From Pseudofabraea citricarpa (taxonomy: Eukaryota; Ascomycota; Leotiomycetes; Helotiales; Dermateaceae): DNA of 64,000 nucleotides. The notes below the pieces were generated by a model. That model was not told where the DNA came from. It ran no database searches and saw only the letters and a list, made by a program, of their open reading frames with translations. The stretch covers positions 708,389 through 772,388 of the forward strand of contig JAPWGK010000023.1 of the NCBI GenBank assembly GCA_029641185.1. Reading direction: 5' to 3'. Of the stretch, positions 9,997 through 21,248 are shown in pieces (position 1 is the stretch's first letter; every line of letters starts with the position of its first letter). The translations under genes and the position numbers were made by a program.

Positions 9997-12900
9997 AGTG
10001 ACCAAGCTGCAGAGCCGTTGTGAAGGGAGGGGCTGAAGGCTGTCAACCGACAGATATCGTACGAGTGGCTCACTCTAATACTTTCGAGATGGACGCCAGA
10101 AAGGTTATGTAAAGAATGGGGTATTCCAGGTCAATGCGTTAGAGTCGCCCGCTGCTGTTTGGGAATAACCCTCTAGTATGTAATGATGGAAGAGCCGTTC
10201 ATCCGTGAGATGGAGCTGGGTCGTAGATAGAAAACGATGCACGAAATTTGCAATTCCCTTCTGGCTAGAATAAAGCATTGACCGATGGAATCCGTGTAGG
10301 AAGAGCCAGCTGTGCTCAATTATTGTCACCAAAAATAAGCTTGACGGAGATGGAAGAGGGGGGAAGTCTGTTGGTCAATATCCAATAGTCCAAGTAATTC
10401 GTGGATATGCCACTGACAGGGCTGGATGGCGCAAATATAACAAGGTTTGTTAGCAGATTGCTAAATGCTCGACACGCAGAGCTGTCGAGGATGTTGACGA
10501 TCCACGAGCTTGGTCGAATCCAGAGTGGTGGGTGGAGTTCAAAGGTGTGGTGATGTATGCTTTGCACCACCATAGGGTGACCGCTCAGTTGCAGTAGTGC
10601 TAGACTATCCAGCCGCTTTGACGAGCAACGTGGAGAGGAGTGGAGAGGGGCAGAGCAAATAATTTTGAAGGATGAAATGATACCAAAAGAGAACGGATTT
10701 GAAATAGTAAACGGTAGGGCCAAGGGAGATAGACGCAAGGGAAAAGGCCGAAGGAGGCTCAGTGGTGAAAGATATTTGAAGGAGAGAAAAGGAATTTAGA
10801 GAGGACTGCAGAGCCTTACTTCGCATTGCTGCTGCTTCTGCTGCTACTTCATGCCACATGAGGTCGCACGGGAGACCAGCTGGGGGAGAAGCGTTCGGGG
10901 AAGGAACTCACTTGAGATCTGTCATACGCAGCACCAATCACAAACGGTGGGACAGACCCAAGTGATGGAAGATGGGAAATGACAGGCGACTTGATGAGCA
11001 AACGCAGTGGTGTGCTGCACAAAAGTTTCGTATAGCGTCGGTGGCTCAATTGCTTGGAGCTGTTGAAGTTAGTGCTGGCGTTGCTGGACAGTAGACAGTG
11101 GACTCGGCGCCTCTCTTCTGACAATTGGAAGACGCGCCAACATGTGTGTTTTTTTTTGTTTTTTTGTTCTTTTCGAGTCGCAACAAGGACCAGGGACTCT
11201 GACGTTATTGTGTAAAGCGGCTGAAGACAGAAGAAGGCACGGCGCAGATACAGTACTGTAGCAGAGAAAAGCTCCAAACAGCGCCAACTCTCCAAGGGCC
11301 ATCGCTGTGGCGCTGTGTCCCGACGAGTGAGAAGGAAAGAAGGGACGGCTGGATTGCTGATGTGGTGCTGCACGGAGCGCCTGCAACCTTGTTCGCGATC
11401 TCTGCCCATGCACAGCAATATGTCACCGTGTCGTCGATTGGCCGGGGACCATGGGACACGGCTTGGCCATTTGAGAGAGGCATGAGAGGGAGTATCACAG
11501 CGACAGTCATATGATAACCGTGGGGACGCAATACTCATGCGCGCAACCTCCTTGCAGCCGCAGCGGTTCGGAAGGTTCATCGAATAGTCGGAAGTATTGA
11601 TGAATGCGTTAATATATTAACTGCCACCTGGCCGAATGCACCCTCATCTCCAGTACAGGACTCTGCGTCGCACATTTCTCATCCCCACTTCGCAGCTCTC
11701 GAGCATCCTCAAGTGGCTTCTTTCGGATGAGCGAGGACCTCCGTGATGAACTGCCGACCATACTCATTCATAGCCAGAGAGAGATTCGTTGCTTTGTCGG
11801 CGTGGTAGCCCCGTTACGGACAGGCGTGTTTGGCAGAGATGCAGAGATGCAGAGAGGCGGAGAGGCAAAGCAGAGAGGCAGAGCAGAGAGGGATAGTCTG
11901 TTTGTAGTCCGAGGTAGAAGGGATGCAGTCCAGGATACGAGAAAGAGAGAGAGAGAGAGAGAGAAGAAGAGGCCGTGCAGGGGACGGACGGGAAGGAGCC
12001 GAGGATATCCATGTCCTTGTCCATCTCGGTCGGCTATCGAAGATCTCGAGCTGTGCCCCGAGCTTTCGCCACCACTTACTTTATTCCATCTACCAACCTA
12101 CTGTAAATAACTTCATAGGTATGTGTTGAATCCTGCCCGTTACCCGCCTTGAAAGCAAGCCAAGATTTGTTAAGCTTGTTTATCGTTGCGTTTGGTCATA
12201 TTGCTCACCAAACAGCTTTCCGAATGGAACCGGTCAGCAGGGTTCTCGAAGCCATTGCTTCTTCTACTGGTCCACTCGTTTGCAGAAGACAGCAAAGCAG
12301 ACCGAGCCAAGTGCGATAGGTAATTTTCTACCAAGCAGAAAAGGGGCTACAGTACCGTAGTTACCTATTCAAGGATCAGCTTGGGCTTGGGCTTGGGCTT
12401 GTGCTCCTCTCTCTGGAGTCTGGATGTTGCCGTTTTGCTTCACTTCACTTCATTCCACATCAGCAGCCGAAGCGAGCTCGCATTTTGACCTCCCACCTTC
12501 GGTCTCTCCACGCTGCACACTGCACGTAAGAAGTCCTTGCGCTGCGCAGCACGCTATTCGCAAATCAAGAACCCACACAGACTGGACAAGCAAAACCCTA
12601 TCGGACGGAGCAAGAGAGCCTCTTCCGAGTCCAAGCGCCGGGCAGATCCATGCCTACGTACTTGGACCAGCAAACGAGAACCCGCTACATGGCAGGCAGG
12701 AAGGCAGGCAGAACAGCCACGGCCGCAGTATTCAGCTTCGTCCCAACGCGAATTGTGTGTGAAGGGAGTCAGTGCTCTCTCTACGGCGACAGTGCGAGAA
12801 GAGTCTTTCGTCGGCAGTTGATTGCGTGTTTCAGAGTGATGTCAAGGCCTGTCTGTCTGCTTTATCGGCACAATATCAGAGTTTGATAAAACGTCACTCT

Positions 12901-13831
12901 CTTACCGTACTTGATGCTTCGTCGTCTCTTTTAGACTTACCTTTAAAGTTATCTGTCGTTGGTTTTATGGGGAGGATGGGGGGGCATTTCCGCCGTCTGA
13001 GTATATGTGTGTTGACGTTGCTTCCACCGAACTCTCAAGCCTGACCGAGGTGTTTTGCCATATGTAGGTATACTCCGAGATCGTCCATGGTTCTTATTAG
13101 ACCGTTCCAACCCCCCTTTTTTTCTTTTTTTGATACAATGCGAGTAGAATAGTAGCTTTCGAAATGTTCATGGGACCAGGCGGAGAGGGTTTGCCAGGCC
13201 TATTTCAGATGGCTTACCGGGAACTAGAAACTTGGGATGTATTATAAGTATTGGTAGTAAGAAAGTATCAGTATGCTCTTTCGTTAGGTAATTATCCAAA
13301 TGGGCTGAGGAACTCGAGTGTACTTAGGTCCATATTCTTTTCATTTCGTCCATCCTTCCCATTGTTTGGCAAAAGGAACGAATTAGGTAGGAGATAGCGA
13401 GTTACATGAAACAAGTAGATAATCCACTTGAAAACTCGCGTTGGTATATTTCCATACGCACTTATTCCTCAGATTCTCAGTTTAGTACCGGTCACAAAAC
13501 TACCCTAGCAGCTAACAAACAACAATTCAATTTCTCCAACAGCCACTTTTTGCAAATTATCTTCCATGGCATTCGAGATAATCGGCCTCACATCCAGAGA
13601 ATCAAGATGCCAAACAAAATGTTTGGCATCCTAACTTGTATGATATCAGTTAAGATTCCCGTTCACCTAATGGGTGCATTCATATTCCTACAAAACTAAA
13701 CATATCCTCGATCGCCGCCCTTGACAAACTGCAAGAGATGTCAGTCATTAAATTCATAGGCTGCAAAGAGCACGTATGTCTAAAATCCATCTCCGCTATC
13801 TGCCAAGACCTCGGACGGAAGAAGTCTCCTT
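9997..13831. other. 3.8-kb intergenic region without a supported gene
   Basis: This holds the promoter of the MHYT gene and the 3' side of the coiled-coil gene. I see no family motif in any frame; the longest frames (10849-11580 minus, 12424-12762 plus) have Ser/Arg/His-rich low-complexity composition typical of chance. Structure present: T-tracts near 11151-11166, an (AG)n run at 11944-11964 embedded in GCAGAGAG repeats (11835-11890), GGGCTTGGGCTTG at 12385-12405, and several TACAGTA words (for example near 12350). Confidence 0.5.
11944..11964. repeat. (AG)n microsatellite
   Basis: A run of about ten AG dinucleotides, next to a degenerate GCAGAGAGGC-type tandem stretch at 11835-11890. It is simple sequence in intergenic DNA. 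Confidence 0.85.
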
Positions 13832-15388
13832 TCACATATATTGCTGTGCCCTAGGGCGTTTCAAGCGTTCTTGCCTTGCACTACCGACCTCATCTACTTC
13901 ACGCTTTGTACCGGTCTTAGAGCCCTGATAGTAAGTGGGACCATCACAGACAGCTTCAGTAGACGATGCCCTAGTAAAGATCGCAGGACCTCCAGAGTCT
14001 TCAGCGGCCTTCTGTGATTGATTATTAGTTAACAAAGATGTGCTTCTTGTTGCGTCTCCAGATTTAACAGCTGTGGTTTCCTCCTTCGCTTCAGCTCCAT
14101 TTTGAGACGGTGTCGTTGCTATATTGTCCATATTTATTGTCGGATTCTGAGGGCCACAGGTGACAGGTGTGGTTCTCTTGGGTAGATCTTTGGGAGTGGT
14201 AAGAGTGGTGTTCTCGATTGATGATATATTTCTGGAAGAACCAACAGACGAGAAGCCAGGAGCCTGATTTCTCACGGATCCAAAAGGCGATCGTCCATCG
14301 GAGCTACTATTGGCAGTAGAGTTGAGAAATGTTGCACTTGAGGATGGGAATTGGGATGGCGTGGCGGGAATAGCTGGAGACGGCCAGGCGGTCGGAGAAG
14401 ATGGCCAGGATGTTGGAGAAGGCCATGATGTCAATCCAAAGGAAGGAACGGGAGTTGTAGAGGTATCCAGAGCTGTGCTTAAAATTGGATCGCACGGAAT
14501 GACCGATTTTGAGGTCGTAGTCAAACTCGAAGTTGCGGTTGGCTTTGGAGTAGTTGGCGGCTTTGAAATCGCTTTCTTCCAGGCGAATACTACTGGTATA
14601 TTTGGGTTCAGCTTAGCATAATGCTCAATCGTCTGCAGTTGTGCTTTCAGATCCCCCAACTTTGCCTCTACCAACTTCAGCTTCAAAGCGTTCTGCTTTT
14701 CCTTAAGAATTGCAGAATTCGTTGTGGGATTATAAGCTTCCTTTTCCTTGCGATTCTCGGTGTCTGCGGCTTCGATTTTCTCATCAAACATTTTTTTGAG
14801 ACTGTCAAACTGTCTATCCACTTCCCTTTTAACGTTGGTATTGAACATGGCTTGTAGAGGCGAGTTGTTCTTTAGTAACAACTCCACTTGTTCTTTACCC
14901 AAGTTCCTGAGTTGTGCCTTGTTCTCTTCTCGGGTAGTCTCGAGCTCTCGTCTTGTCTTCCTAAGTTCTCTTCTGGTATCTTGCAACTCATTCTGAACTT
15001 CCTTCGTAGCGGCACTTTCCGCCTCAAACTCTTTTCTATAGTATTCTCCTAGCCTTTGAGTCTCATTCTCAACCCGGCTCTTGATGTTCTTCTCGATGGC
15101 GAATTTCAAGAGCTCCTCGAGAGTTGGGTTTTTGTTGATCAAGTCTCGAAGTTGAACGCCACTTAGTGGTTGGAAGAATAACGAGCTGGCTTTCTCGAGT
15201 TTTTTCTTTGTTTCCTCGAGTTCGTCTTGAAGCTTGATTGCTGCTGCGATATTGATTGTTCCAGCGGTAATTACAGGCAAGCGGACTCGAGGGACTGTAG
15301 AAGATGAATCATCGCTATGTTCATATGGTACTTTGTCGTTGTCGTGTTCGGGGTTCGGGTCCATGACTGGAAGTAGCTGAGTAGGCAT
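13832..15388 (-). CDS. Unrecognised coiled-coil protein with Ser/Pro/Thr-rich C-terminus
   Basis: One uninterrupted exon from ATG 15388 to a stop at 13832 encodes 518 aa; the start could also be the second Met (MDPNPEHDND). I do not recognise the family. Residues about 55-270 are strongly charged with heptad-like spacing (ELEETKKKLEKAS, ELQDTRRELRKTRRELETT, EKQNALKLKLVEAK), predicting long coiled coils. A short hydrophobic patch (PLSGVQLRDLINKNPTLEEL) precedes them. The second half is low-complexity T/S/P, with WPSP repeats (about residues 320-350) reminiscent of FG-nucleoporin or adaptor linkers but without a clear repeat code. The extreme C-terminus is basic (RQERLKRPRAQ), possibly a nuclear localisation signal. 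A cytoskeletal or nuclear scaffold role is conceivable but not shown. The neighbour to the right is another unrecognised minus-strand gene. Confidence 0.75.
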   Translation of the reverse strand: MPTQLLPVMDPNPEHDNDKVPYEHSDDSSSTVPRVRLPVITAGTINIAAAIKLQDELEETKKKLEKASSLFFQPLSGVQLRDLINKNPTLEELLKFAIEKNIKSRVENETQRLGEYYRKEFEAESAATKEVQNELQDTRRELRKTRRELETTREENKAQLRNLGKEQVELLLKNNSPLQAMFNTNVKREVDRQFDSLKKMFDEKIEAADTENRKEKEAYNPTTNSAILKEKQNALKLKLVEAKLGDLKAQLQTIEHYAKLNPNIPVVFAWKKAISKPPTTPKPTATSSLTTTSKSVIPCDPILSTALDTSTTPVPSFGLTSWPSPTSWPSSPTAWPSPAIPATPSQFPSSSATFLNSTANSSSDGRSPFGSVRNQAPGFSSVGSSRNISSIENTTLTTPKDLPKRTTPVTCGPQNPTINMDNIATTPSQNGAEAKEETTAVKSGDATRSTSLLTNNQSQKAAEDSGGPAIFTRASSTEAVCDGPTYYQGSKTGTKREVDEVGSARQERLKRPRAQQYM

Positions 15389-16009
15389 GATTAGTTCAGT
15401 TAAGTAAAGTGGAGATAGTTATATTAAAAGACTTCATGTCTTAGATCGAGGTGCTCTCACCAGTGATTTTGCGCACTCGCCTTCCCATGCAGGAAGACGT
15501 TTGTAGAAAGTTCAATGAGTCAGGATGATCGCGTCCACAAATTATGGACTTAGTCGGTGATTTCAAACACCAAGTCGCATCCTGAAGTGTACGTAGATCG
15601 AAATTGTTGCGCCTGAATGTTCGTTGTGTTGGTTGAGAAGATAATTAAGCGATCGGAAAGGGAAGGCACGGTACCACGTACTCACGCTACGGAGTGACTG
15701 TTAGCTGCAGATACCTTTCAGTATCATTAAATTAAATTGACAATCACCTTCTTTCACTCAGCATAGAAGCATCTTTCTCAGTCACAAAATTAGGTATGAA
15801 GACTCATTTCTTTCTAGTCACAACAGATCCTTCATTAACTATTACATTATAGCTATTCAGCCCTTCAGGAACACTAGTCTGACGATTTCTCCAAACATCC
15901 TTGTGTGTAACATGAACAAGTTTTATCCCTCTTTACACTCCTTGCAGTAAACCATATGCTTTTGGGTTTCCGAAGCATTGGCTGGTTCACTGGACAAGTG
16001 ACACTTTGA
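15389..16009. other. Spacer between two minus-strand genes
   Basis: No gene seen. It should contain the promoter of the coiled-coil gene and the 3' end of the 241-aa gene. A/T-rich blocks lie around 15720-15960. Confidence 0.45.
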
Positions 16010-16735
16010 TCAATGAGCTTTGGTACTTGTCTGCCGTAATTGAGGCGATACAGCTTGGTTCATTCGCCTTAGCGCAGACTCGACCTGTGCCATGTCTGGT
16101 TGCTCGAGAACATCTGGACTGCATTCCTTGCTGACATCCCAGTTCTCGTAATGAGCCGAGTTTGCGAGCTCATTGATGCTCAGGTCCATGTGTAGCTTGA
16201 CGAGTGGTGCCCATAGATCCCGTACATAAGAGGTTTGGTGCATTAGGATCTTGGAGAATGTGACCAGGACTCGCCGAAACTCTTCAATTTTCTGTGTATC
16301 GGTATGCAAGAAAGGGAAAAGGCCAACCTGATTCGGCATTGCTGCTTCACCGAAGACACGTTCCTGAAGCAGTTGGAAGGTGTAGTATATTGTGTAATGC
16401 AAGTGGAGTAAAGCTTCTCGTCGAGTCTCCATTGTCCACTTCAGGGGATCCCCGGCTCGCAAGAAGTACCAGACTCGATCTAAGAGCCGTTCTCGATGGC
16501 TCTTGTCGGATAATTTCTGGACACTGTTCTGTACCCAATCCAAAATATCCCGAGTATAAATTGACTCCCAAACTTGGAATCTCCAGTTTGCACTCTCTAT
16601 GTCTTGACGTTGGAGCTTCTCGTCTACTGGCTTTGACATTGGTGGTTGAGCAGCATTAATGTTACGTCGGGAAATTACATCAGGTCTGCAGTAGAATTCG
16701 AAGTCTGAGAGATTGGCGATAGCTTGTGCGTTCAT
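16010..16735 (-). CDS. Unrecognised 241-aa protein
   Basis: A single exon from ATG 16735 to a stop at 16010. I do not recognise the family. The composition is that of a folded, mainly helical protein: many Trp, Phe, Leu and charged residues, for example ANWRFQVWESIYTRDIL, RLLDRVWYFLRAGDPLKW and LHYTIYYTFQLLQERVF. There is no membrane segment, signal peptide or cysteine cluster. The C-terminal 40 residues are polar and probably loose. It might be a lineage-specific protein. Upstream sequence is purine-rich with GAAGTG repeats (16800-16930). The protein-like composition over 240 codons makes it likely real, but nothing indicates function. Confidence 0.65.
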   Translation of the reverse strand: MNAQAIANLSDFEFYCRPDVISRRNINAAQPPMSKPVDEKLQRQDIESANWRFQVWESIYTRDILDWVQNSVQKLSDKSHRERLLDRVWYFLRAGDPLKWTMETRREALLHLHYTIYYTFQLLQERVFGEAAMPNQVGLFPFLHTDTQKIEEFRRVLVTFSKILMHQTSYVRDLWAPLVKLHMDLSINELANSAHYENWDVSKECSPDVLEQPDMAQVESALRRMNQAVSPQLRQTSTKAH

Positions 16736-18823
16736 CTTGATAGAGGTAGAGTGTGTCTGGGCTTTGGATATGTTTGGAAGCTTGTGATGCTGCGAATTCT
16801 GGTGGAAGTGTGGCCAGAGCAGGAATATCGAAGTGAGAATGGAAGAACAATCGAAGCAAGTGCGATAAGGTATCGTAGTGAATTGAAAGTGTCGAAGTGA
16901 GAATGTAGAGATGTTTGAAGTGGTGGTGAGTGCGAGAGGGAAGGGGAGTTCTGAGGGGTTTAAATGGCTTTTAGGAACACTTGGAGCTAGTTCCTAGCTA
17001 CTATGCAAAAAAGTTATGACTGTGGTCTGAACCAGAAGATATGATATTTAGGAAAGGGCGAGGAGAACTTTGCAGAGGTCAGTCCAGATAACATGTTAGC
17101 TCTGTCCTGTCTCTTGGTAACTACACCTCGCTTAGTTTTAGAATGGCAGTAGCTACCAAATTCTTATTCAACCGGCGCAAAACTCATGGATGGTATTGAG
17201 ACCATACTAGGCAGAGTTTTAAAACATCTGGTAAGATACTGGTGATTGCAGAATTATGAAGTCTGTTGCTTGGTAGGAAGGGATTTTCAATGTCAGTTCC
17301 AGTAAGGGCAGCGTTCTTCTAACCGACGAAGAATCGCCTGGACCACTAAAATGGATATACATTTCTAGTTGCCTTCAAGTATCACAAAATCTCCCCACCA
17401 GTTACAGGGCCCTATTATTTATGATCCGAGGAAAATATTCTCCCAAGTTAAGTGTTAATACACAATTCTTCGCTATTCTAAAATTGCCGACGCCTTTTTA
17501 TAACCACGCTTACCAGGATCTTGTGATAATCAACATGTCATAATCTAGGCATTCAAATAATCTTTGTAGCACGATTAGTACCATTCTGTATGGCCCTTAG
17601 GTATACAAACAATCAAACGACTATAATGTAGCTAAGTACCTACTTCTCAGTTGAAACCGCCTTCTTTTTTCTAAGCAGGCCAAACAGAGTCAATCGCTTT
17701 CAAAGGTTAATCCCCGGAATAATGAAGTAAACGTAGCTCTAGAGTATTTGCCTGCTTTCCGAATTCTAAGGAACCGACAATTAACTGGTCTTTCAACCCC
17801 CCTGCATCCCATATGGCAGCTTTGTTCTCCATCTATCTAGTTACCCCCTTGTGGTTGGGTACCGACTGCATGGAAGCTCGGGTGAAGATGCCCAGGTTTA
17901 CCAGCCACGCAGCCACGCCAGCTTTCACAATGCTGCATGGTTCAGCCGGGTACAAGTAGCACTCAAGGTACATAGGCACCGTCAGTTCCTAAGCATTCCT
18001 AGCTTGGGGTTTAGCTGAGGAACAGATTGTCCATCAAAGGCTAAGTGGGACCAGCACACGTGCTTCCCCCACCGAACTTTTAACAGAGCCAACAGTACAG
18101 CTGGTAGCGAGTGGATGATCTTGGTGGTGGAGAGGGGGAGAAGACCGTTGGCTGCAATGCACGTCCTGCATTGAATCTTGCATAAAAGGCGAAAAAGGGA
18201 AAAAAGATATGCAGGTCGGTCATCTCCTGGCCAGTGCTCGCCACAAAGAATCACGTATCACGCTACCCTATCGTAAGGTCTTTTGTTTGTTTGCTTCAGC
18301 AACACCTCACCTTTCGGACACGAGTATGAGAATAAAGAACCCACGGAAAACTTTAAACACCCTCGCTCCAGAGCTACTGTACAGTAGCAGTATGACGGTG
18401 ATGTTTTAGGTCAAACCTTCCATCTGCATTATTCACGGACCAGGTTGCAGGACTAAAACAATCGGCTATCGAACGCCAGACGAAGCTTACCATCCTCCGA
18501 TTATTCCATCTTCTCTACAACCATGGTAACTCAACCTCCCTAATATGGAACCGAACACTGGAACCGCGAGGCCGCCGTCATCATAATCCCAACTGATTGC
18601 CAACTTTCTCAACTCCATTAACCAAGAGACGAGAATCCATCATGGCTTTCCGAACCCAACCCAATAACCAGCAGGCAGGTCGTGGCCTTCTTTAGAAGGA
18701 CGCATTCGACGCAGCTACTGCTCTGCTTCAACAGGGCAATCCGACAGCTGCTCACAATTCGAGAAGGACACACGCATAACCGGCCACGAGTCGTTTGGGA
18801 GGAGAGTGAGGAACAGGGCGAAA
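16736..18823. other. 2.1-kb intergenic region, no supported gene
   Basis: Both strands were read without finding a family motif or an exon chain. It should contain the promoters of the 241-aa gene (minus) and the Siw14-like gene (plus). A TACAGTA word occurs near 18379. The small frames (17982-18254, 18209-18409) look like chance. Confidence 0.45.
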
Positions 18824-19849
18824 ATGGCGGACGCAGCACTGCAGAACGCGAAGGTCTCGAGAAGGTCTACCAGAATCTTCGCGGAGGATACCAATAACGC
18901 TGCTCCGGAGAAGCAATTCAGATCTCGCCCAAGCTCGTATTGCGAGGAGAAGGATATGCATCACGAAATCGAGAAGATACAACGCGCAAGTAGAGCTTCG
19001 TCAATCGACCGCGCTGAGATGGGTCTTCTATACCAACAGGCCACAATGATACGGCATGTTAACCTTGGCCGGGACATGCAAAATATGTTTCCGAGAACCT
19101 ACGAGGAGATGGGAAAGCAAAGTATGTTGTCGCTCCAAGAACCTCCTATAATACCAGTGACTAACGACTCCAAACAGCGACAAGAATTCTTGAAAATTCC
19201 AAGACTGCAGGCAACGAAGACAATGGGCGACCACTCAATTTTGGAGATGTTGTCCCAGGTGTCTACAGAAGCAGCTTTCCCCAGGCAAAGGACTATGAGT
19301 ATATTATGGCTTTGCAATTGAAGACGATCGTGACTTTGGTTAAGAAGGATTACCCGGAAGGTTTCTGCGAATTCATGCAAGCAAATGGCATCCGCCATGT
19401 TGTTATAGATATGAAAGGTACCAAGAAGCAGAACATCCCAACAGAGACGATGAATTCTATTTTAAGAGTGGTCCTGGATAAGGCTAATCACCCTCTTTTA
19501 ATGCATTGCAACCACGGAAAGGTTAGTTGCTCGTATTCATTCAGAAAGCTTCAAGCTGATAGTACTCTAGCATCGCACGGGTTGTGTTACAGCAGTGATT
19601 CGTCATATATCTGGCTGGGACGTTGAGAACATCGTTTCCGAATACAAGAATTACGCAGAGCCAAAGGTCCGAGATGTTGACATTGCTTATATTCGAGAAT
19701 ACCAGACGTCAACCCTGGAAGGTCTCTTCTCGCAGAAAAAGAAGAAGGTGATACTTTTGAGCACCAAAATGGTGCGAATGATACTGCTGGCTATCTCGAT
19801 TATGCTCCTATTCCGGACAACATGTTCCATTTCCCCTGTACATTTATAA
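18824..19849 (+). CDS. Siw14/PFA-DSP-type atypical protein tyrosine or inositol-pyrophosphate phosphatase
   Basis: Members of this fold (Siw14, Oca1) cleave the beta-phosphate of 5-InsP7 or act as atypical dual-specificity phosphatases. Exons: 18824-19121, 19178-19521 and 19571 onward. The catalytic loop is split by intron 2: HCNHGK at the end of exon 2 joins HRTGC at the start of exon 3, restoring the HCX5R signature (HCNHGKHRTG). Upstream are the typical FGDVVPGVYRSSFPQAKDY and LKTIVTLVKKDYPEGF blocks. The N-terminal 100 residues are polar and family-specific. Downstream is RHISGWDVENIVSEYKNYA, followed by VRDVDIAYIREYQ, as in Siw14. The annotated stop at 19849 leaves a 306-aa product ending in a Lys run and a hydrophobic tail (MVRMILLAISIMLLF), which could be a tail anchor. 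A different frame past the A-run at 19736-19740 also looks coding; see findings. The catalytic core is certain, the C-terminus is not. Confidence 0.85.
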
Positions 19850-20422
19850 GACGGGTTATACCTGGCGTTGGCAACTAGCACTAAAGAAGGAGTTTGGTGT
19901 TTGCAGAAGAGCCTGCAATATTCGAAGCATCGGGCGTTTGTCAGAGGAGTAATCATAGGCCAAAGTGCCTTATTGGTGGTAGCATCGGGCTCTCAGGATT
20001 GGAGTTTTTGGCTTTGGCATTTGGGCAAACAAAACAATGCTGCTATTGAATTTATATCTCTTTTGTCGTTGTATGAAATCTGTATAAAGTTCTTGGGCTG
20101 TTAGAGTTACTAGGAAAGAAGGGGCTTTCACACGATGGACAGAGATAGAAATAAACATTTTTATCACTTCCAATTGCAAAGCTCTTAATGTCTGATTAGA
20201 ATACTCTCCACGCCCACTTATTTAAACTTATCATATTAACGCTATCGGTGTTGAGGGATCTGTAGTAAACGCTCAACAATGCTGTACACCTGAACTTTTT
20301 AGGTCCCACGGTAAACATATAATACATAGGTTGTAGAACCTGTCCATGACGCCGTAATTATACATGTTGTACCTTTAATATCATTCCAACATGCTTTATC
20401 CCTTCTCGAGATTGCACCATAC
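19850..20422. other. Convergent spacer after the Siw14-like gene
   Basis: Between the end of the Siw14-like gene and the stop of the minus-strand AIM19-like gene. An alternative C-terminus of the Siw14-like gene may end at 19878. The remainder is A/T-rich 3' sequence; nothing else is recognised. Confidence 0.45.
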
Positions 20423-20897
20423 TTATTCTACCCGGTCTTCCTTACTTCTGCGCCCAAGAGCATAAGTAGCTCCGCAACCAACAACATTGGCTGCGGCAAG
20501 CATCATTGCCGACCCTCTGACCAAACCTCGAGCTCCAAACCTGCTTCCAAATCTCGCACCTATGTTCGAACCAGGTGCTTTTCTTCTTCTAGCAAGCAAA
20601 AAATATAGCCCAGACCAAGCTGCAGTCAATCCTGCAGAGTCGATAGTGAAGGAGTTCAAGTTCAGGTAAGTGCTGAAGAGCAGGACAGGGGTGAATGCCA
20701 AAGGTAGTTTCTGTAAAGGTCGTGCATGGAGCGCAGTTATGAGGGTCGCCAGAAGAGTTGGAGGAAGTGGTGAATCTGCTGCTGATTAGCATTTATTTAC
20801 ATGGGATAGGATGGACAAAAAACATACTGCCCCAATCGGTAGCATAGGAGATGGCCGTCTTTTTTGCTTCTTGAACAGTTTTGTCTTGAGAAGCCAT
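20423..20897 (-). CDS. AIM19: Probable AIM19-family mitochondrial membrane protein (apparent one-base shift in exon 2)
   Basis: Two exons on the minus strand: 20897-20828 (MASQDKTVQEAKKTAISYATDWG) and 20776-20423. The second reads LPLAFTPVLLFSTYLNLNSF, then DSAGLTAAWSGLYFLLARRRK and GSAMMLAAANVVGCGATYALG, a small protein with three or four short hydrophobic segments. This arrangement, with the SAG-TAAWSGLY block, matches fungal Aim19-type proteins (altered inheritance of mitochondria; function poorly known). The intron has a strong GTATGT donor and CAG acceptor but leaves the first part of exon 2 one base out of phase. Removing one C from the CCC at about 20766-20768 would give the expected SPLPPTLLATL. 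The stretch was read as a coding exon despite this. It diverges from the DnaJ gene. The family call is moderately confident, from remembered sequence patterns only. Confidence 0.65.
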
Positions 20898-21248
20898 TTC
20901 GACTTTTAAAGACACGCAGATCCGCAGGCTTGTTATTGAGGTATCCAATGGCCACTAAGCTTTTTCAATCGGTAAGGCCTTGTGCAGATACAGAGCTTTA
21001 TCTGTTTCGACTCTCGAGGGACCTTCCATTTTCATGACGACAATGCTGATCACGTGCATTACAATCTGGTATCTGGTTTTAGCGGCGGCCACCTCTCCAA
21101 GAAAGGAACCACCGCAACACCAAGGCTACTGTTGCTTTTCAATTTGCTTTGAGGGCAACTTTACACCTCTGTTCGATCTCGAACCAACCAGTCAACGCCC
21201 ATCGAAGAGCTGGTGCGCGCAAGCAATTCCGATTAAAGTAGCGGCGCC
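20898..21248. promoter_or_regulatory. Divergent promoter between AIM19-like and DnaJ genes
   Basis: A 351-nt spacer between two outward-transcribed genes. No heat-shock-element array (repeated nGAAn) stands out, despite the chaperone gene. No other motif is recognised. Confidence 0.35.

Noticed and set aside
10849..11580. 243-codon minus-strand open frame
   Set aside because: Low-complexity Ser/Arg/Cys composition, no motif, no exon partner; it overlaps other equally long chance frames.
13832..16735. Gene cluster for a secondary metabolite with the two unknown genes
   Set aside because: No synthase, P450, transporter or pathway regulator is nearby; neighbours are housekeeping genes.
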